Source: Microvirga arabica
Lineage (GTDB): Bacteria > Pseudomonadota > Alphaproteobacteria > Rhizobiales > Beijerinckiaceae
Assembly: GCF_016811235.1 (NCBI RefSeq)
Contig: NZ_JAFBID010000018.1
Span: 30,676 to 94,675, forward strand
Length of the DNA: 64,000 nucleotides
Direction: 5' to 3'
The position numbers and the translations under genes are program-made. The notes beneath the pieces were generated by a model. That model did not search any database. It saw nothing but the letters and a program-made list of their open reading frames with translations, and was not told the DNA's origin. Positions 28,449 to 36,992 of this stretch are shown here, piece by piece (positions within the stretch are counted from its first letter, which is position 1; each line of letters opens with the position of its first letter).

Positions 28449-29867
28449 TCAACGACCATCAGGCGTTGATGTCCCGATCCAAAGATCCTTGACCTGATCG
28501 TAATGGATCTTCGGGCTGTAGTGATTCACCTTCAAGGCGAGGGCGCGGGAGTTGAGGCGGCCCATGGCATTGACGAGGCTGTAGGAGGCAACCACCCGGT
28601 CACGTTGTGCCTGGATGAGATTGACGCGAGCCGTCAGGAGTTCCTGCTGGGCGTTCAGCACGTCGAGGGTCGTGCGCTGGCCAACGCGGGCCTCCTCGCG
28701 CACGCCGCTCAGCGCCGTTTCAGCCGCATCGATCTGCGCCTGCGCGGCCTCGATCTGTGCACGGGCTGCCTCCAGCCGTCCCCAGGATGACTGCACGGCA
28801 GCCCGGACCTGGTCACGAACCGAGTCGGCCTCGAGGCGACGCTGTCCGGCCTCTTCCTTAGCCTGACGGGTGGCCGCGTAAACCTGACCGCCCTCGTAGA
28901 TCGGAACCGTCAAACGCGCGACAACGGAAGCCGACAGAGCGCTGTCTCCAACCGCCTGGCGGTCATAGCGCTGGTCGACCGATCCCGCCACGCCCAGCTG
29001 CGGCGCCAGCGCACCCTGTGCGACCTTCACCTGCAGCTCGGCCACATCCACCGCATGCTGACGCGCCTTGATGGCCGGATGCTCATTCAGGGCGATCTTC
29101 AAGGCAGAATCGATCGAGCGCGGGGTCAGGCTGTCCAAAGGACGCCCGGGCGCAAGCTGCCGGGGCTCGACACCAACAACTTGGCGATAAACGGCGATGC
29201 TGTTGCGCAGGTTAGCCTCGGCCAAGCTGGCCTCGGACCGCGACGCCGCAAGGCGCGCTTCCGCCTGGGCCACGTCGGTCCGGGTCACCTCGCCGACATT
29301 GAAGCGATCACGCGTCTGGCGAAGCTGTTCGTCGATCACCTCGACGTTGTTGCGCTGCAGGTCGAGGATGGCCGTGTCCCGCAGGACATCCATGTAGGCG
29401 GTCGCGGCATCGAGCAGCACGCTCTGCTCGGTTGTGTTCAGCTGCTCCCTTGAGCCGAGCACACCGGACTCGGCTGCGCGGACGCGGTTGCTGGTCTGAA
29501 AGCCATCGAAGATGGGCTGAGTGATCTCGACGCCGAAACCACGGGGCGTCAGTCGGCTGATGCTGCTTCCGCCGCCGAAAGCAGTTCTCGGCCTGCCGGT
29601 ATCGGCCTCCGTGAAGGTCCGGCCGATATCCGCAGTTCCATTGATCCGCGGCCGATAGCCCGACTTCGCCTGCGCAACGTCCTCGTCCCGCACCCGGACG
29701 CCGGCCCGTTGGGCATTCAGCTCGGGATTGTTGCCATAGGCGCGCGCCAGAGCGCTCTCCAAGGTTTCCGCAGACGCGCCGCAGGGCCCCATGAGCACAA
29801 GCACCGAGGTCATCGCCCCCAAGAGCAAGCGATACGTCTTTTTGGAATTCTTCTCGTTCACGCGCAC
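28449..29867 (-). CDS. tolC: TolC-family outer-membrane efflux/secretion channel
   Basis: A 472-residue outer-membrane factor with a signal peptide (RLLLGAMTSVLVLMGPCGASA) and two repeated coiled-coil halves. Typical motifs are ETLESALARAYGNNPELNAQRA, QPIFDGFQTSNRVRAAESG, VPIYEGGQVYAATRQAKEEA and LDVLNAQQELLTARVNLIQA. It would form the exit duct for type I secretion or RND pumps. Its promoter region to pcm (29868-30052) is 185 bp and AT-richer. Confidence 0.92.
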   Translation of the reverse strand: MRVNEKNSKKTYRLLLGAMTSVLVLMGPCGASAETLESALARAYGNNPELNAQRAGVRVRDEDVAQAKSGYRPRINGTADIGRTFTEADTGRPRTAFGGGSSISRLTPRGFGVEITQPIFDGFQTSNRVRAAESGVLGSREQLNTTEQSVLLDAATAYMDVLRDTAILDLQRNNVEVIDEQLRQTRDRFNVGEVTRTDVAQAEARLAASRSEASLAEANLRNSIAVYRQVVGVEPRQLAPGRPLDSLTPRSIDSALKIALNEHPAIKARQHAVDVAELQVKVAQGALAPQLGVAGSVDQRYDRQAVGDSALSASVVARLTVPIYEGGQVYAATRQAKEEAGQRRLEADSVRDQVRAAVQSSWGRLEAARAQIEAAQAQIDAAETALSGVREEARVGQRTTLDVLNAQQELLTARVNLIQAQRDRVVASYSLVNAMGRLNSRALALKVNHYSPKIHYDQVKDLWIGTSTPDGR

Positions 29868-30052
29868 CTGCCTAGCGATTCAAGGCCACCGACCGCCATC
29901 GAGGCCATTCTAGAAATCGTTCCGACTCAAAGCGCAACAATAATCATGGGAACCGAGTCGGCAACAACGCGCTGGGCTCAATTCCATTTTTGCGCCAGGG
30001 TGGCGCAAAAAAGCGACACTGCAACCTTGAGAAATAAAGGAATCCGAAAGGA

Positions 30053-30715
30053 TTAGAACGTGAAGCCAGGGACTTGGACGAAGGGACCGAGCAGGGGAGC
30101 AGCCGCTTCGAACAGGGCGCGTTCGCCGATGGCATCTCCGGTGCGCACGTAGAGGGTCGCACGGGCTGCGCGCCCACGGCCCTTCACGCAGGCCAGACGC
30201 CCACCTTCGGCAAGCTGCTGGAGCAGCGCCTCCGGTCGAACCTCGACGGCGCCGTTGATGAGAATGGCGTCATAGGGAGCATTGCCAGCGTGGCCCTGCT
30301 CCAGAGGCCCCGTCACGACCGTGACGTTTCCGGCGCCGGCCGCGCTCAGGCTCTGTCGCGCTGCGCCGGCCAGGGCTTCGTCGGCTTCGAGCGCCGTCAC
30401 CCGGGCTCCAAGCTCATGGAACACCGCCGAGGCGTAACCGCGGCCGCAGGCCACGTCGAGGACGCGGTCGCCCGGCTCGATCGCGAGAGCCTGAACCAGG
30501 CGGCCCAGGATCATCGGGGAGAGCATATAGCGCCGCTCAGGACCGTCGCTGACGAGAATATCCTGATCGATATAGGCGAGCTCTCCACGGCCCGGGAGCA
30601 CAAACAGCTCGCGCGGAACGCTGTCCATAGCGTCGAGAAGAGGGATGTCGTTCACATCGAAAGTGCGCAGCTGGCCATCAACCATGATACGGCGCGCTTG
30701 AGCGAAATCGACCAT
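30053..30715 (-). CDS. pcm: Protein-L-isoaspartate O-methyltransferase family protein
   Basis: A 220-residue SAM-dependent methyltransferase: DFAQARRIMVDGQLRTFDV, PGRGELAYIDQDILVSDG, the SAM motif VLDVACGRGYASAVFHELG, and DAILINGAVEV. It is of the shorter alphaproteobacterial Pcm subfamily lying next to tolC. Start 30715 (MVDFAQARR) is chosen; the longer frame to 30991 would run antisense through tRNA-Cys. Confidence 0.9.
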   Translation of the reverse strand: MVDFAQARRIMVDGQLRTFDVNDIPLLDAMDSVPRELFVLPGRGELAYIDQDILVSDGPERRYMLSPMILGRLVQALAIEPGDRVLDVACGRGYASAVFHELGARVTALEADEALAGAARQSLSAAGAGNVTVVTGPLEQGHAGNAPYDAILINGAVEVRPEALLQQLAEGGRLACVKGRGRAARATLYVRTGDAIGERALFEAAAPLLGPFVQVPGFTF

Positions 30716-30736
30716 CGACCATGCCTTCAGAAATGT

Positions 30737-30810
30737 TGGAGGCCTCGCCCGGAATCGAACCGGGGTGCAAGGATTTGCAGTCCTCTGCGTAACCACTCCG
30801 CCACGAGGCC
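30737..30810 (-). tRNA. tRNA-Cys (GCA)
   Basis: A 74-nt cloverleaf on the minus strand with acceptor GGCCTCG/CGAGGCC, anticodon loop CTGCAAA (anticodon GCA), T loop GGTTCGATTCC and encoded CCA at 30739-30737. Confidence 0.95.
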
Positions 30811-31020
30811 ATCCGGGGCGTGCCGCGAACGCGACGGCTGCTCCATAGCAAGCGTCCCCCCAAAGAGCAACAGGGCCTTTTGAACTCACGTGCGCCAACA
30901 AGGGGGTTGCAACACTCAAAACCCGTGCTATATGCCTCCCACCTCGCCGGGGAACGGTCTTTGAAGACACCGCGGCGCTCGAGAAGCTCATGTTTCAGCT
31001 TCTCTGGAGGTTAGGCTTAT

Positions 31021-31095
31021 TCCGGCGTGGCGCAGCGGTAGCGCAGCGGACTGTTAATCCGTTGGTCGTAGGTTCGAATCCTACCGCCGGAGCCA
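31021..31095 (+). tRNA. tRNA-Asn (GTT)
   Basis: A 75-nt cloverleaf: acceptor TCCGGCG/CGCCGGA, D arm with GCAGCGGTAGCGC, anticodon loop CTGTTAA (GTT), T arm GTAGGTTCGAATCCTAC, discriminator G and encoded CCA. Its 3' half is duplicated exactly at 46554-46606, marking it as the integration target of the island that follows. Confidence 0.97.
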
Positions 31096-31099
31096 ACCT
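31047..31099 (+). repeat. attL: 3' half of tRNA-Asn, 53-bp direct repeat
   Basis: The 53 bases from the anticodon stem through CCAACCT recur without a mismatch at 46554-46606. This is the usual footprint of a tyrosine-recombinase element integrated at a tRNA gene. Confidence 0.92.
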
Positions 31100-31746
31100 T
31101 CCTGTGAGAAATCAAGCACTTAGAAAGCTCTGCTGAAACAGCGGTATCTAAGTTTTACACTTGGTTTTACACGCGGCGTTCCCCTGTTGATCAAGCAGTG
31201 TTCCTCATAGAGAAGATGCTTACGGCTACACTCATGGTTCGAACCCCCCTCCCCTATAAGCAACTAAGTGTCGAACTCATGATCTCCAACCTGCGGGATC
31301 AAACCCGCGATCTGTGGCTCCAGGATACTCTTCAGAACCTCGTCCGGACGGGCACCGGCACACACGGCATGTCCGGTGGGACGCTCCTGGCGAAAAGGAG
31401 GGAAGACCGAAGTGAGCGGAGGTCAAGGACAGCTTGCCCATCTGCTTGACCAGTCCGCTCAGACGAGTAACCGGCCAGCGCATGTTCCCGGTGATTTGAT
31501 ATTGGGATGGTAGCGGAGGTCCGGTTCAGCCAGTTCCCCCGACACGAAGGAGCCTTGTTCTCCTTCAGATCGGACTGAGGAAAGCTCTGGTTGCGACCCA
31601 GACCACCAAGCACCGATAACGTGCAGGCAGGCAGTTGCACCCATAATCAACAAGCAAAGAAAAATATGGTTAATGATCGCCTACCCGCCTCTTTCTGAGC
31701 CGAATCACAGCTTCCAATCCGGGAGGCAGCAGGTTGGGAGGCGGCG
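31100..31746. other. Gene-poor left end of the island
   Basis: About 650 bp without a convincing gene. Short frames exist on both strands, but none has both a Shine-Dalgarno sequence and protein-like composition. Two TTTTACAC repeats lie at 31153-31179. This is where an integrase would be expected; I see no recognisable remnant. Confidence 0.5.
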
Positions 31747-31947
31747 ATGGGGAGGGAGATCGGCCTTGGCAAGCAGCATCCGAGTGTTCCCGACGCGGAA
31801 CTGTTGCGCCGGATTGCGCATGATATGCGCTCCCTCTATGCCGAGGTGATCAGGCAACCCCTGCCCCGTAACATTGAGGTCGCTCTGTCGTGCATTGACC
31901 GGGAGCAGAGCCGTACTGTGTATCAAGGGCAGAGGTTTAGGGCCTGA
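31747..31947 (+). CDS. NepR-like anti-sigma factor, island copy 1
   Basis: A 66-residue protein containing DAELLRRIAHDMRSLYAEVI-RQPLPRNIEVALSCID, which fits the NepR core (helix 1 I-x-x-x-L-R-x-x-Y-x-x-x, turn with P, helix 2). NepR sequesters EcfG sigma factors and is released by phosphorylated PhyR. It is clearly paralogous to the protein at 36993-37217 (shared LRSLYA-[ED]-[VI]-IRQPLP and an identical GGAGGCGG ribosome site). It faces the small membrane protein at 31968-32084. No sigma gene adjoins, making it an orphan NepR. Confidence 0.68.
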   Translation: MGREIGLGKQHPSVPDAELLRRIAHDMRSLYAEVIRQPLPRNIEVALSCIDREQSRTVYQGQRFRA

Positions 31948-31967
31948 AGCCTCGTCTGATGGCCCAG

Positions 31968-32084
31968 TTAGAGAGTTGCCAGAAGCGCGAGTGCCAAGAA
32001 AACAGACCCCACAAGGACCGCAGCGCCGGTCCAAGCAGACCCTCGGGGACGGCTGTGGAAGTTAACTGCCTGGGGAACTGCCAT
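31968..32084 (-). CDS. Tiny membrane protein with VNFHSRPR motif, copy 1
   Basis: A 38-residue frame starting MAVPQAVNFHSRPRGSAW and ending in one hydrophobic helix (VLVGSVFLALALLATL). It shares the motif VNFHSRPR, then W and a C-terminal membrane helix, with the protein at 37214-37324; both genes lie convergent to a NepR-like gene, 21 bp away here. That repeated arrangement is the main support that it is real. A longer in-frame start at 32162 exists. Function unknown; the basic motif would sit on the cytoplasmic face. Confidence 0.55.
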   Translation of the reverse strand: MAVPQAVNFHSRPRGSAWTGAAVLVGSVFLALALLATL

Positions 32085-32186
32085 CCCTTGAATCCTATGG
32101 CTAAGGAATACTGTGGCCTGATGGCAATTTAATCCAACACCTGAGAGGCGTATTGGGTGCAAACGGAGTGCTACAAAAGGGTCTGA

Positions 32187-32399
32187 TCAAGTCGGGTGAC
32201 CTTCCGTATCGTCGATCTCAGGTGACTGCTCCACGGGTATCTGCTGATCCGGAACCTTTGCACTCTCAGTTGGGTCGTGCTCCCCATTCTGATGCGCTGG
32301 GTTGCCGATACCATCTTCCTTCACACCGCTGCGGCGACTGCTGTTGACGCTCAGGTTCTCTAATCCTGTATCTTGGTTGGGCTGCTTTGGGCCTGCCAT
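32187..32399 (-). CDS. Small hydrophilic hypothetical protein
   Basis: A 70-residue polar, probably disordered protein starting MAGPKQPNQDTGLENLS and rich in Pro, Gln, Asn and acidic residues. Start 32399 has GGAG six bases upstream; earlier in-frame ATGs at 32405 and 32423 lack this. A near-EcfG promoter (GCAAC-N16-CGTT, AACG at 32434-32437 on the plus strand) lies upstream. Family not recognised. Confidence 0.5.
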   Translation of the reverse strand: MAGPKQPNQDTGLENLSVNSSRRSGVKEDGIGNPAHQNGEHDPTESAKVPDQQIPVEQSPEIDDTEGHPT

Positions 32400-32463
32400 G
32401 GTCATCTCCAAAGGAAATGTCATCCGCTGGGAGAACGGTCATCACAGTGCTCGGTTGCCGACC

Positions 32464-32631
32464 TTACCTCGTCACCGCATCTCTGATACGAGCCGCAGCT
32501 TCTAAGGGCTCGATCCCATCGGTGTACCAGTCCAAGACTGCCAAGTAGAGGCCATTGCGCAGAAGCTGGTGGTGCTCGGAGGGAAGGTGCTCCTCTACAG
32601 CCGTCAGATATCGCGAGAAAGGCTTTAGCAT
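32464..32631 (-). CDS. Small helical hypothetical protein
   Basis: A 55-residue frame starting MLKPFSRYLTAVEEHLPSEH and ending PLEAAARIRDAVTR. The start at 32631 has GGAGG eight bases upstream and composition is protein-like; extending to 32823 adds a non-protein-like Ser/Pro-rich segment. Function unknown. Confidence 0.5.
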   Translation of the reverse strand: MLKPFSRYLTAVEEHLPSEHHQLLRNGLYLAVLDWYTDGIEPLEAAARIRDAVTR

Positions 32632-32823
32632 TGGGCCAGCCTCCGTTGATGGTCGCCGCTCCGGGACAGTGCTCTCCCAAGTAGGGCACCAATGGAGCAG
32701 GATTTTGTCTTTCACCCTCCATGGAAGCTCCGAGCATGATCCAATGTTACGAGAGGATAAGATACTGGAGTCGTGCACCGCTGCGCGCGGATTGGCGCTG
32801 GCGCGGTAACTTTTGAGCAGCAC

Positions 32824-32849
32824 GGAACCATCCCCTCACCTTCTGCGCT
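32824..32849 (+). promoter_or_regulatory. Possible EcfG-type promoter (imperfect)
   Basis: GGAAC at 32824-32828, then 17 bp, then CGCT where the consensus is CGTT. It lies about 40 bp before the small gene at 32887. One mismatch in the -10 keeps confidence low. Confidence 0.35.
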
Positions 32850-32886
32850 AATATCGATCCCTGTTCTCGCGGCTGAGGGATCAGCC

Positions 32887-33114
32887 ATGCCCGACGACCC
32901 TAATGAAGCCTTACAGGAGTTGCGTCAGCGAATAATCGGCGAGGGCTTGCCTAAGCTCTCGGCGGAAGCCCTACGGTCGTACAAGCGGGAGGAGCGGCGC
33001 GGTCCCAGGTTGGCCCAACCGACTGCGTCAAAGCCTCTGGTCAGCCTGTCTCCAGAAGCACTCCGATTGTTCCTCCAGAAAACCGATCCTGCGTGGCCGT
33101 GGAGGCGGCGGTAA
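32887..33114 (+). CDS. Hypothetical protein
   Basis: A 75-residue basic protein starting MPDDPNEALQELRQRIIGEG, with LPKLSAEALRSYKREERRGP and a repeated short phrase LSAEAL/LSPEAL, ending DPAWPWRRR. No signal peptide or membrane segment. Start 32887 is the first protein-like Met; the upstream frame is not convincing. Family not recognised. Confidence 0.55.
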   Translation: MPDDPNEALQELRQRIIGEGLPKLSAEALRSYKREERRGPRLAQPTASKPLVSLSPEALRLFLQKTDPAWPWRRR

Positions 33115-33129
33115 CCAGTGTCACATAAA

Positions 33130-33167
33130 GCCGAGCGAGGGCTTGCGAGTGAAAACTCTCGCTCGGC
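33130..33167 (-). terminator. Hairpin downstream of mucR-like gene
   Basis: GCCGAGCGAG (33130-33139) pairs perfectly with CTCGCTCGGC (33158-33167) across an 18-base loop, right after the regulator's stop. Confidence 0.5.
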
Positions 33168-33175
33168 GAGCCTGA

Positions 33176-33658
33176 TCAGGCGGCTTTCTTCGAGCGACGC
33201 CCCTTTGCGGGAGCGACATCATTGGCAACAGCCTCCACCGGAGCCTTGCCCTTCCTACGCTGCTGGCCGAGCCCCATGGTCTTGGCAAGCTCAGAGCGGG
33301 CCTTGGCGTAGTTCGGCGCAACCATCGGGTAATCGGCTGGCAGGTTCCACTTGGCACGGTACTGCTCAGGCGTCATGTCATAGGTCGTGCGCAGATGGCG
33401 CTTGAGCGACTTGAACGACTTCCCGTCCTCCAAGCAAATGATCGCATCGGGTGTGACGGACTTCCGCACCGAGACCGCAGGCACCAACTCAGCCTTCGGC
33501 TCCTCTTGCTGACCTTCTGCGGTCTTCGTCAGGGCTGCGTAGACGGAAGCGAGCAGCGACGGCAAGTCAGCGGCTGGAACGGAGTTGTTGCTGACATAGG
33601 CCGAGACGATGTCAGCAGAGAGTTCGATGTAGTTCGGAGCGGTTGCGCTCTCACTCAT
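33176..33658 (-). CDS. MucR/Ros family transcriptional regulator
   Basis: A 160-residue zinc-finger regulator. The DNA-binding part reads [20 protein letters not shown] then [20 protein letters not shown] and [20 protein letters not shown], the MucR signature; the C-terminus is Lys/Ala-rich. MucR-type proteins are H-NS-like silencers of AT-rich and horizontally acquired genes in alphaproteobacteria, so carriage on the island may serve to silence island genes. The second zinc Cys of Ros is missing, as in many MucR proteins, and the first zinc His is also replaced (RTTY). Confidence 0.9.
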   Translation of the reverse strand: MSESATAPNYIELSADIVSAYVSNNSVPAADLPSLLASVYAALTKTAEGQQEEPKAELVPAVSVRKSVTPDAIICLEDGKSFKSLKRHLRTTYDMTPEQYRAKWNLPADYPMVAPNYAKARSELAKTMGLGQQRRKGKAPVEAVANDVAPAKGRRSKKAA

Positions 33659-34010
33659 GGTTTCGGGTCCTCAGACTGCACGGAAACTGGTTCGGGAGGA
33701 GAATAGAACAAGATGACGTTCTAACAGGATCAGCAGGAACGGCCCGTGCAGCATAACAAAAGCCTGTGATCTGCGCCGCACCTATGCCCTTCGACAGAGT
33801 TTTGCAAGATCATTTTCCGAACTGGCCCTGATAAACGGATCGACGATCATTTATATCAGCAACAGGCTACGTGAATGAAAGCATATCTTCGGGATGTGTA
33901 TTGCAGCAATTCCAAGGGAGATTCTCATCTCACGAAAGTTCGACAGCCGAATCCTTCACGGCTGGGACGAAATTGATTTCTATGCCTGACACAACAATGA
34001 GGATCGCTGT
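33659..34010. other. Intergenic stretch without a recognised gene
   Basis: About 350 bp between the MucR-like regulator and the protease remnant. No frame with a ribosome-binding site and protein-like composition; it is AT-richer than the flanks and probably carries the regulator's promoter. Confidence 0.5.
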
Positions 34011-34700
34011 TTGAAATTGCCTGACACTATCTATACGGCCTCAACATGGATTGTGCCGATCCTCATCGCCATCACCTTCCACGAAGCGGCCCACGCGTTT
34101 GCCGCCTGGAGGTTTGGGGACGATACGGCGCATCGTCTTGGCCGCATCACCTTCAATCCGCTCAAGCATGTGGACCCGTTCGGAACGATCCTGCTGCCCG
34201 CCCTGCTCTTCCTGACCAAGGCCCCTTTTCTCTTCGGGTGGGCCAAACCTGTCCCAGTGGCATTCCAGCGTCTCGGTGAGCCGCGCCGCGATATGGCGCT
34301 TGTCGCCATCGCTGGCCCATTGACGAATGTTGTGCTCGCCGTGGTGTCAGCCGCTCTCATTCGTCTTGCGTGGCTTCTGCCAGAGTCCATGACCCCCTAG
34401 TTTGTACAAGCCCTCTACCAGTCGATCCTGCTGAACCTGATCCTGGCGATCTTCAACATGTTTCCCATCCCGCCTCTGGACGGCAGTCGCGTCGTCATGA
34501 GCCTTCTGCCCAAGGCTCTGGCGCGGCAATACGCAAAGCTGGAGCGTTTCGGGTTCCTCATCCTCCTCGGGATCATCTTCCTTCTGCCAATGCTTGGACG
34601 ACAGATGGGAACGGACCTGAACTTGTTCCGATGGGCTGTTGCGGCTCCGCTCCAATGGCTCATGCCAATTCTTCGGGCCATCGCTGGGGTACCGCTGTAG
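34011..34700 (+). pseudogene. Site-2 protease (M50) family protein interrupted by an in-frame TAG
   Basis: The frame encodes an intramembrane metalloprotease: TFHEAAHAFAAWRFG (HExxH zinc motif, with Ala variant HEAAH), the GWAKPVPVAF segment, and MFPIPPLDGSRVV, the third zinc ligand motif NxxPxPxLDG. A TAG at 34398-34400 splits it; the same frame continues without shift (FVQALYQSILLNLILAIFN). All other features are intact, so the stop is recent, or read through. The start is a TTG at 34011. Relatives are the 'site-2 protease family' proteins common in Hyphomicrobiales. Confidence 0.8.
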
Positions 34701-34832
34701 CGGGCGCAGGCATTATCTTGGGGCTGGTTCGTTCCTGACGCAGTCGTAACGGACACTGCATATCGGCGCAAAGCTCACCCGTAAGCCCGTCAGTGAAACC
34801 TTCTGACGATATGAGAGCGTCCTCTCCCGGCC

Positions 34833-35444
34833 CTAATGCTGCTCAGAGTCGGAGTGTTGATCAGCGAGCCGCTTGATCTCGAACACCGCAGCCGTGACGA
34901 AGGCAGAGACGACGAGGAAGGTTACAACGGTCGTCAAGGTCCCGTCCTGTATTCCAGGGTTCATCCCAATCAGCGGGATCAAGAGTAACGCTGGAATGCC
35001 AAGCGTGATGGCGGCAAGGATATAGATTGGGTTTGCTGATCTTTGAGCTTCGTTGCTTGCATGAGCCCTGTTCGCCGCTCTCTCTTGTGCCCAGACCTTC
35101 ACGCGTCCCGAGGCACCCCTCACCCGATTTGATGCAGCCTGAAGGCGTGGGCTCCACACCCGGATCGCTCGTTGAACCATACCTTCAGGAGCAATGCGGG
35201 ATGAGCTTTTAGCATCCGCACGGCTATCTGACTGGAGATCATGGACCACGGGTGAGGCTGGGTTGATCCTTACCTTTGTCACTTCGCTGGGCCGAGACGG
35301 ATCGCTTGTAACGCCCTGATTAGGCTCTGCTGGAGCAAGACCATCTGCCAATACGACCGTCTGCACTGGTTGCTCGCCCCCGTCCCTTATCCTGCTGTGT
35401 GTTCTATGCTGGTCCAGCCCGTTCTGATTACCTTCTGCAACCAC
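34833..35444 (-). CDS. Hypothetical protein with two C-terminal membrane helices
   Basis: A 203-residue protein. The first 130 residues are polar and probably disordered or amphipathic; two helices follow (NPIYILAAITLGIPALLLIP and LTTVVTFLVVSAFVTAAVF), then a short charged tail (KRLADQHSDSEQH). Family not recognised. It diverges from the DUF883-like gene across the EcfG-type promoter region. Confidence 0.6.
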   Translation of the reverse strand: MVAEGNQNGLDQHRTHSRIRDGGEQPVQTVVLADGLAPAEPNQGVTSDPSRPSEVTKVRINPASPVVHDLQSDSRADAKSSSRIAPEGMVQRAIRVWSPRLQAASNRVRGASGRVKVWAQERAANRAHASNEAQRSANPIYILAAITLGIPALLLIPLIGMNPGIQDGTLTTVVTFLVVSAFVTAAVFEIKRLADQHSDSEQH

Positions 35445-35500
35445 GTTGCTGTCTCACGGTCCACTTTGGGTGAGATGATTTACATAGGTTAAGAATCTCC

Positions 35501-35526
35501 GGAACGGTGCTCGCAGCCTTGGCGTT
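35501..35526 (+). promoter_or_regulatory. EcfG-type promoter upstream of the DUF883-like gene
   Basis: GGAAC (35501-35505), 17-bp spacer, CGTT (35523-35526): an exact fit to the general-stress sigma factor EcfG consensus GGAAC-N16/17-CGTT. It lies about 110 bp upstream of the ATG at 35637. Confidence 0.65.
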
Positions 35527-35636
35527 ACAAATGGTGCAGGTTGACGGCAAACCTGCTTTGAGCGCCCTGGAGGACCCGTATGGTCAACGCACCCGATGGT
35601 AGCGGTCGATCCACTCCTGCCAAGGAGGGTAAGTCT

Positions 35637-36185
35637 ATGGAGCGTCCCTCGGACAACAGTCTGGCCTCGGACAACAGTCTGGCCGAGAATTCGCAGCAGA
35701 ACCTTGATGCACGGCTCGACCATGCGATTGAAGAGACCTTCCCAACCAGCGATCCGGTTTCTGTGACGATCACCAAAGGTCCTGAGCCTGATGGTCTTGA
35801 TCAGGGAGCCCGTTCCTCATCAGCGGGTGATCAGGGAGGCCCACAGGAGCAGGACTCCACCGAGCAAATTCTGGATCAGGTCCGGGAAGCCCTGCATGAC
35901 GTTGCTGATCAGGCGTCTGGTGCAGCCCGCGACATGTACAGGCGAGGCGAGCACTACGCGCGGCAAGCAGGCGAACGCTACCCTCAAGCTCAGCAGTACG
36001 TCCGAAAGGGCCAAAGACTTGTGACCCGTCACACGACGACAAACCCGCTTCTCGCGCTCTTAGCCGCAGGAGCTATCGGATACTTACTGGGCTGGCTGAT
36101 CCACGGCGAGAGGCGAGACAGAAACCCTAATGTGCCGGATTATGGCCGAACCAGTCGTGGATATGCCCCACACCGTGACAGGTAG
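35637..36185 (+). CDS. DUF883/ElaB-like membrane-anchored stress protein
   Basis: A 182-residue protein: a polar N-terminal part with a near-exact repeat (SDNSLASDNSLA, from an 18-bp tandem repeat at 35649-35684), an amphipathic helical region (EQILDQVREALHDVADQASG, YARQAGERYPQAQQYVRKGQ) and a C-terminal Gly-containing helix (NPLLALLAAGAIGYLLGWLI). The last two match the ElaB/YqjD/DUF883 layout of stationary-phase, ribosome-associated inner-membrane proteins. Start 35637 has a GGAGG eight bases upstream. An EcfG-type promoter precedes it. Confidence 0.72.
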   Translation: MERPSDNSLASDNSLAENSQQNLDARLDHAIEETFPTSDPVSVTITKGPEPDGLDQGARSSSAGDQGGPQEQDSTEQILDQVREALHDVADQASGAARDMYRRGEHYARQAGERYPQAQQYVRKGQRLVTRHTTTNPLLALLAAGAIGYLLGWLIHGERRDRNPNVPDYGRTSRGYAPHRDR

Positions 36186-36342
36186 CGCCGATAAGGCTGC
36201 TGGCGCTATCGAGATGCGTAACGGCACGAAGACCCAACAAAGACTGTGGTCGCAAGCTAACCACACGAACACCTTACATCGTGGTGCCATCATGCCGAAA
36301 TGAGAGGTGACCAGGGGCATCAATCTGGTGAGGAGATCGCAT

Positions 36343-36744
36343 ATGGCACAGACGGATTCTTCAACCAACACCAATGCTCCCGGCGTGATGACCGGCAACC
36401 CCCTGATCGAAAGTGATCGGGTTGAGGGGACTGCCGTCTACGATCCACAAGGCAACCATCTTGGCTCAATCAAGCGGTTGATGATCGAGAAGATCAGCGG
36501 CAAGGTCGCCTATGCGGTGATGTCGTTTGGCGGCTTCCTGGGCATGGGCGAGGACGAGCATACCATCCCCTGGAGCAAGCTGGATTACGACACCAGCTTA
36601 GGCGGCTACCGCACCGACATCTCAGAAGAACAGCTTCGGGGCGCGCCGAGCTTATCGCGAGATCGCGACTATGACTGGTCCGACAGAGAGCGCGAGCGTG
36701 AACTGCACGATTACTGGAAGACACCTTACTACTGGGGCATCTGA
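36343..36744 (+). CDS. PRC-barrel domain protein
   Basis: A 133-residue protein with one PRC-barrel domain: SDRVEGTAVYDPQGNHLGSI, MIEKISGKVAYAVMSFGGFL and WSKLDYDTSLGGYRTDI, then a highly charged tail (SRDRDYDWSDRERERELHDY). PRC-barrel proteins of this type are common in stress regulons of alphaproteobacteria. Start 36343 has AGGAG nine bases upstream. It lies 157 bp after the DUF883-like gene and may share its transcript. Confidence 0.88.
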   Translation: MAQTDSSTNTNAPGVMTGNPLIESDRVEGTAVYDPQGNHLGSIKRLMIEKISGKVAYAVMSFGGFLGMGEDEHTIPWSKLDYDTSLGGYRTDISEEQLRGAPSLSRDRDYDWSDRERERELHDYWKTPYYWGI

Positions 36745-36780
36745 GCTTGAAGTGATACCCACTCTGACATCGTAGGAAGG

Positions 36781-36810
36781 AGCCATAGGAGTGATCTGAC
36801 TCCTATGGCT
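36781..36810 (+). terminator. Hairpin after the PRC-barrel gene
   Basis: Perfect 12-bp stem AGCCATAGGAGT/ACTCCTATGGCT around a six-base loop, 36 bp past the stop. No T-run follows. Confidence 0.55.
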
Positions 36811-36828
36811 GTGATGACGGAGGAGAGC

Positions 36829-36972
36829 ATGGACGCAACTCGCAATCGCCGATCAAGTTGCGCTGATGGCAAGCAAGCGACAACGGCGAGAAAACGTATC
36901 GTTCTGCCCGTTATCCACAGCCCTCTGAAAAGATGGTTAACGCTGTCTCAACGCCTCGGTACATCTACTTAG
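36829..36972 (+). CDS. Possible 47-residue small protein
   Basis: A short frame beginning MDATRNRRSSCADGKQATTA with an excellent ribosome site (GGAGGAG three bases before ATG) and a basic composition, ending at the TAG in 36970-36972. It is immediately upstream of the second NepR-like gene. No relatives recognised; the strong ribosome site is the only support. Confidence 0.35.
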   Translation: MDATRNRRSSCADGKQATTARKRIVLPVIHSPLKRWLTLSQRLGTST

Positions 36973-36992
36973 GCGGTGATTTGGAGGCGGTG

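Noticed and set aside
31100..31700. Search for an integrase or its remnant next to tRNA-Asn
   Set aside because: No frame on either strand shows tyrosine-recombinase motifs (R...HxxR...Y).
35649..35684. 18-bp tandem repeat considered as CRISPR or regulatory repeat
   Set aside because: Only two copies, no spacers, and it encodes an in-frame SDNSLA duplication inside a gene.
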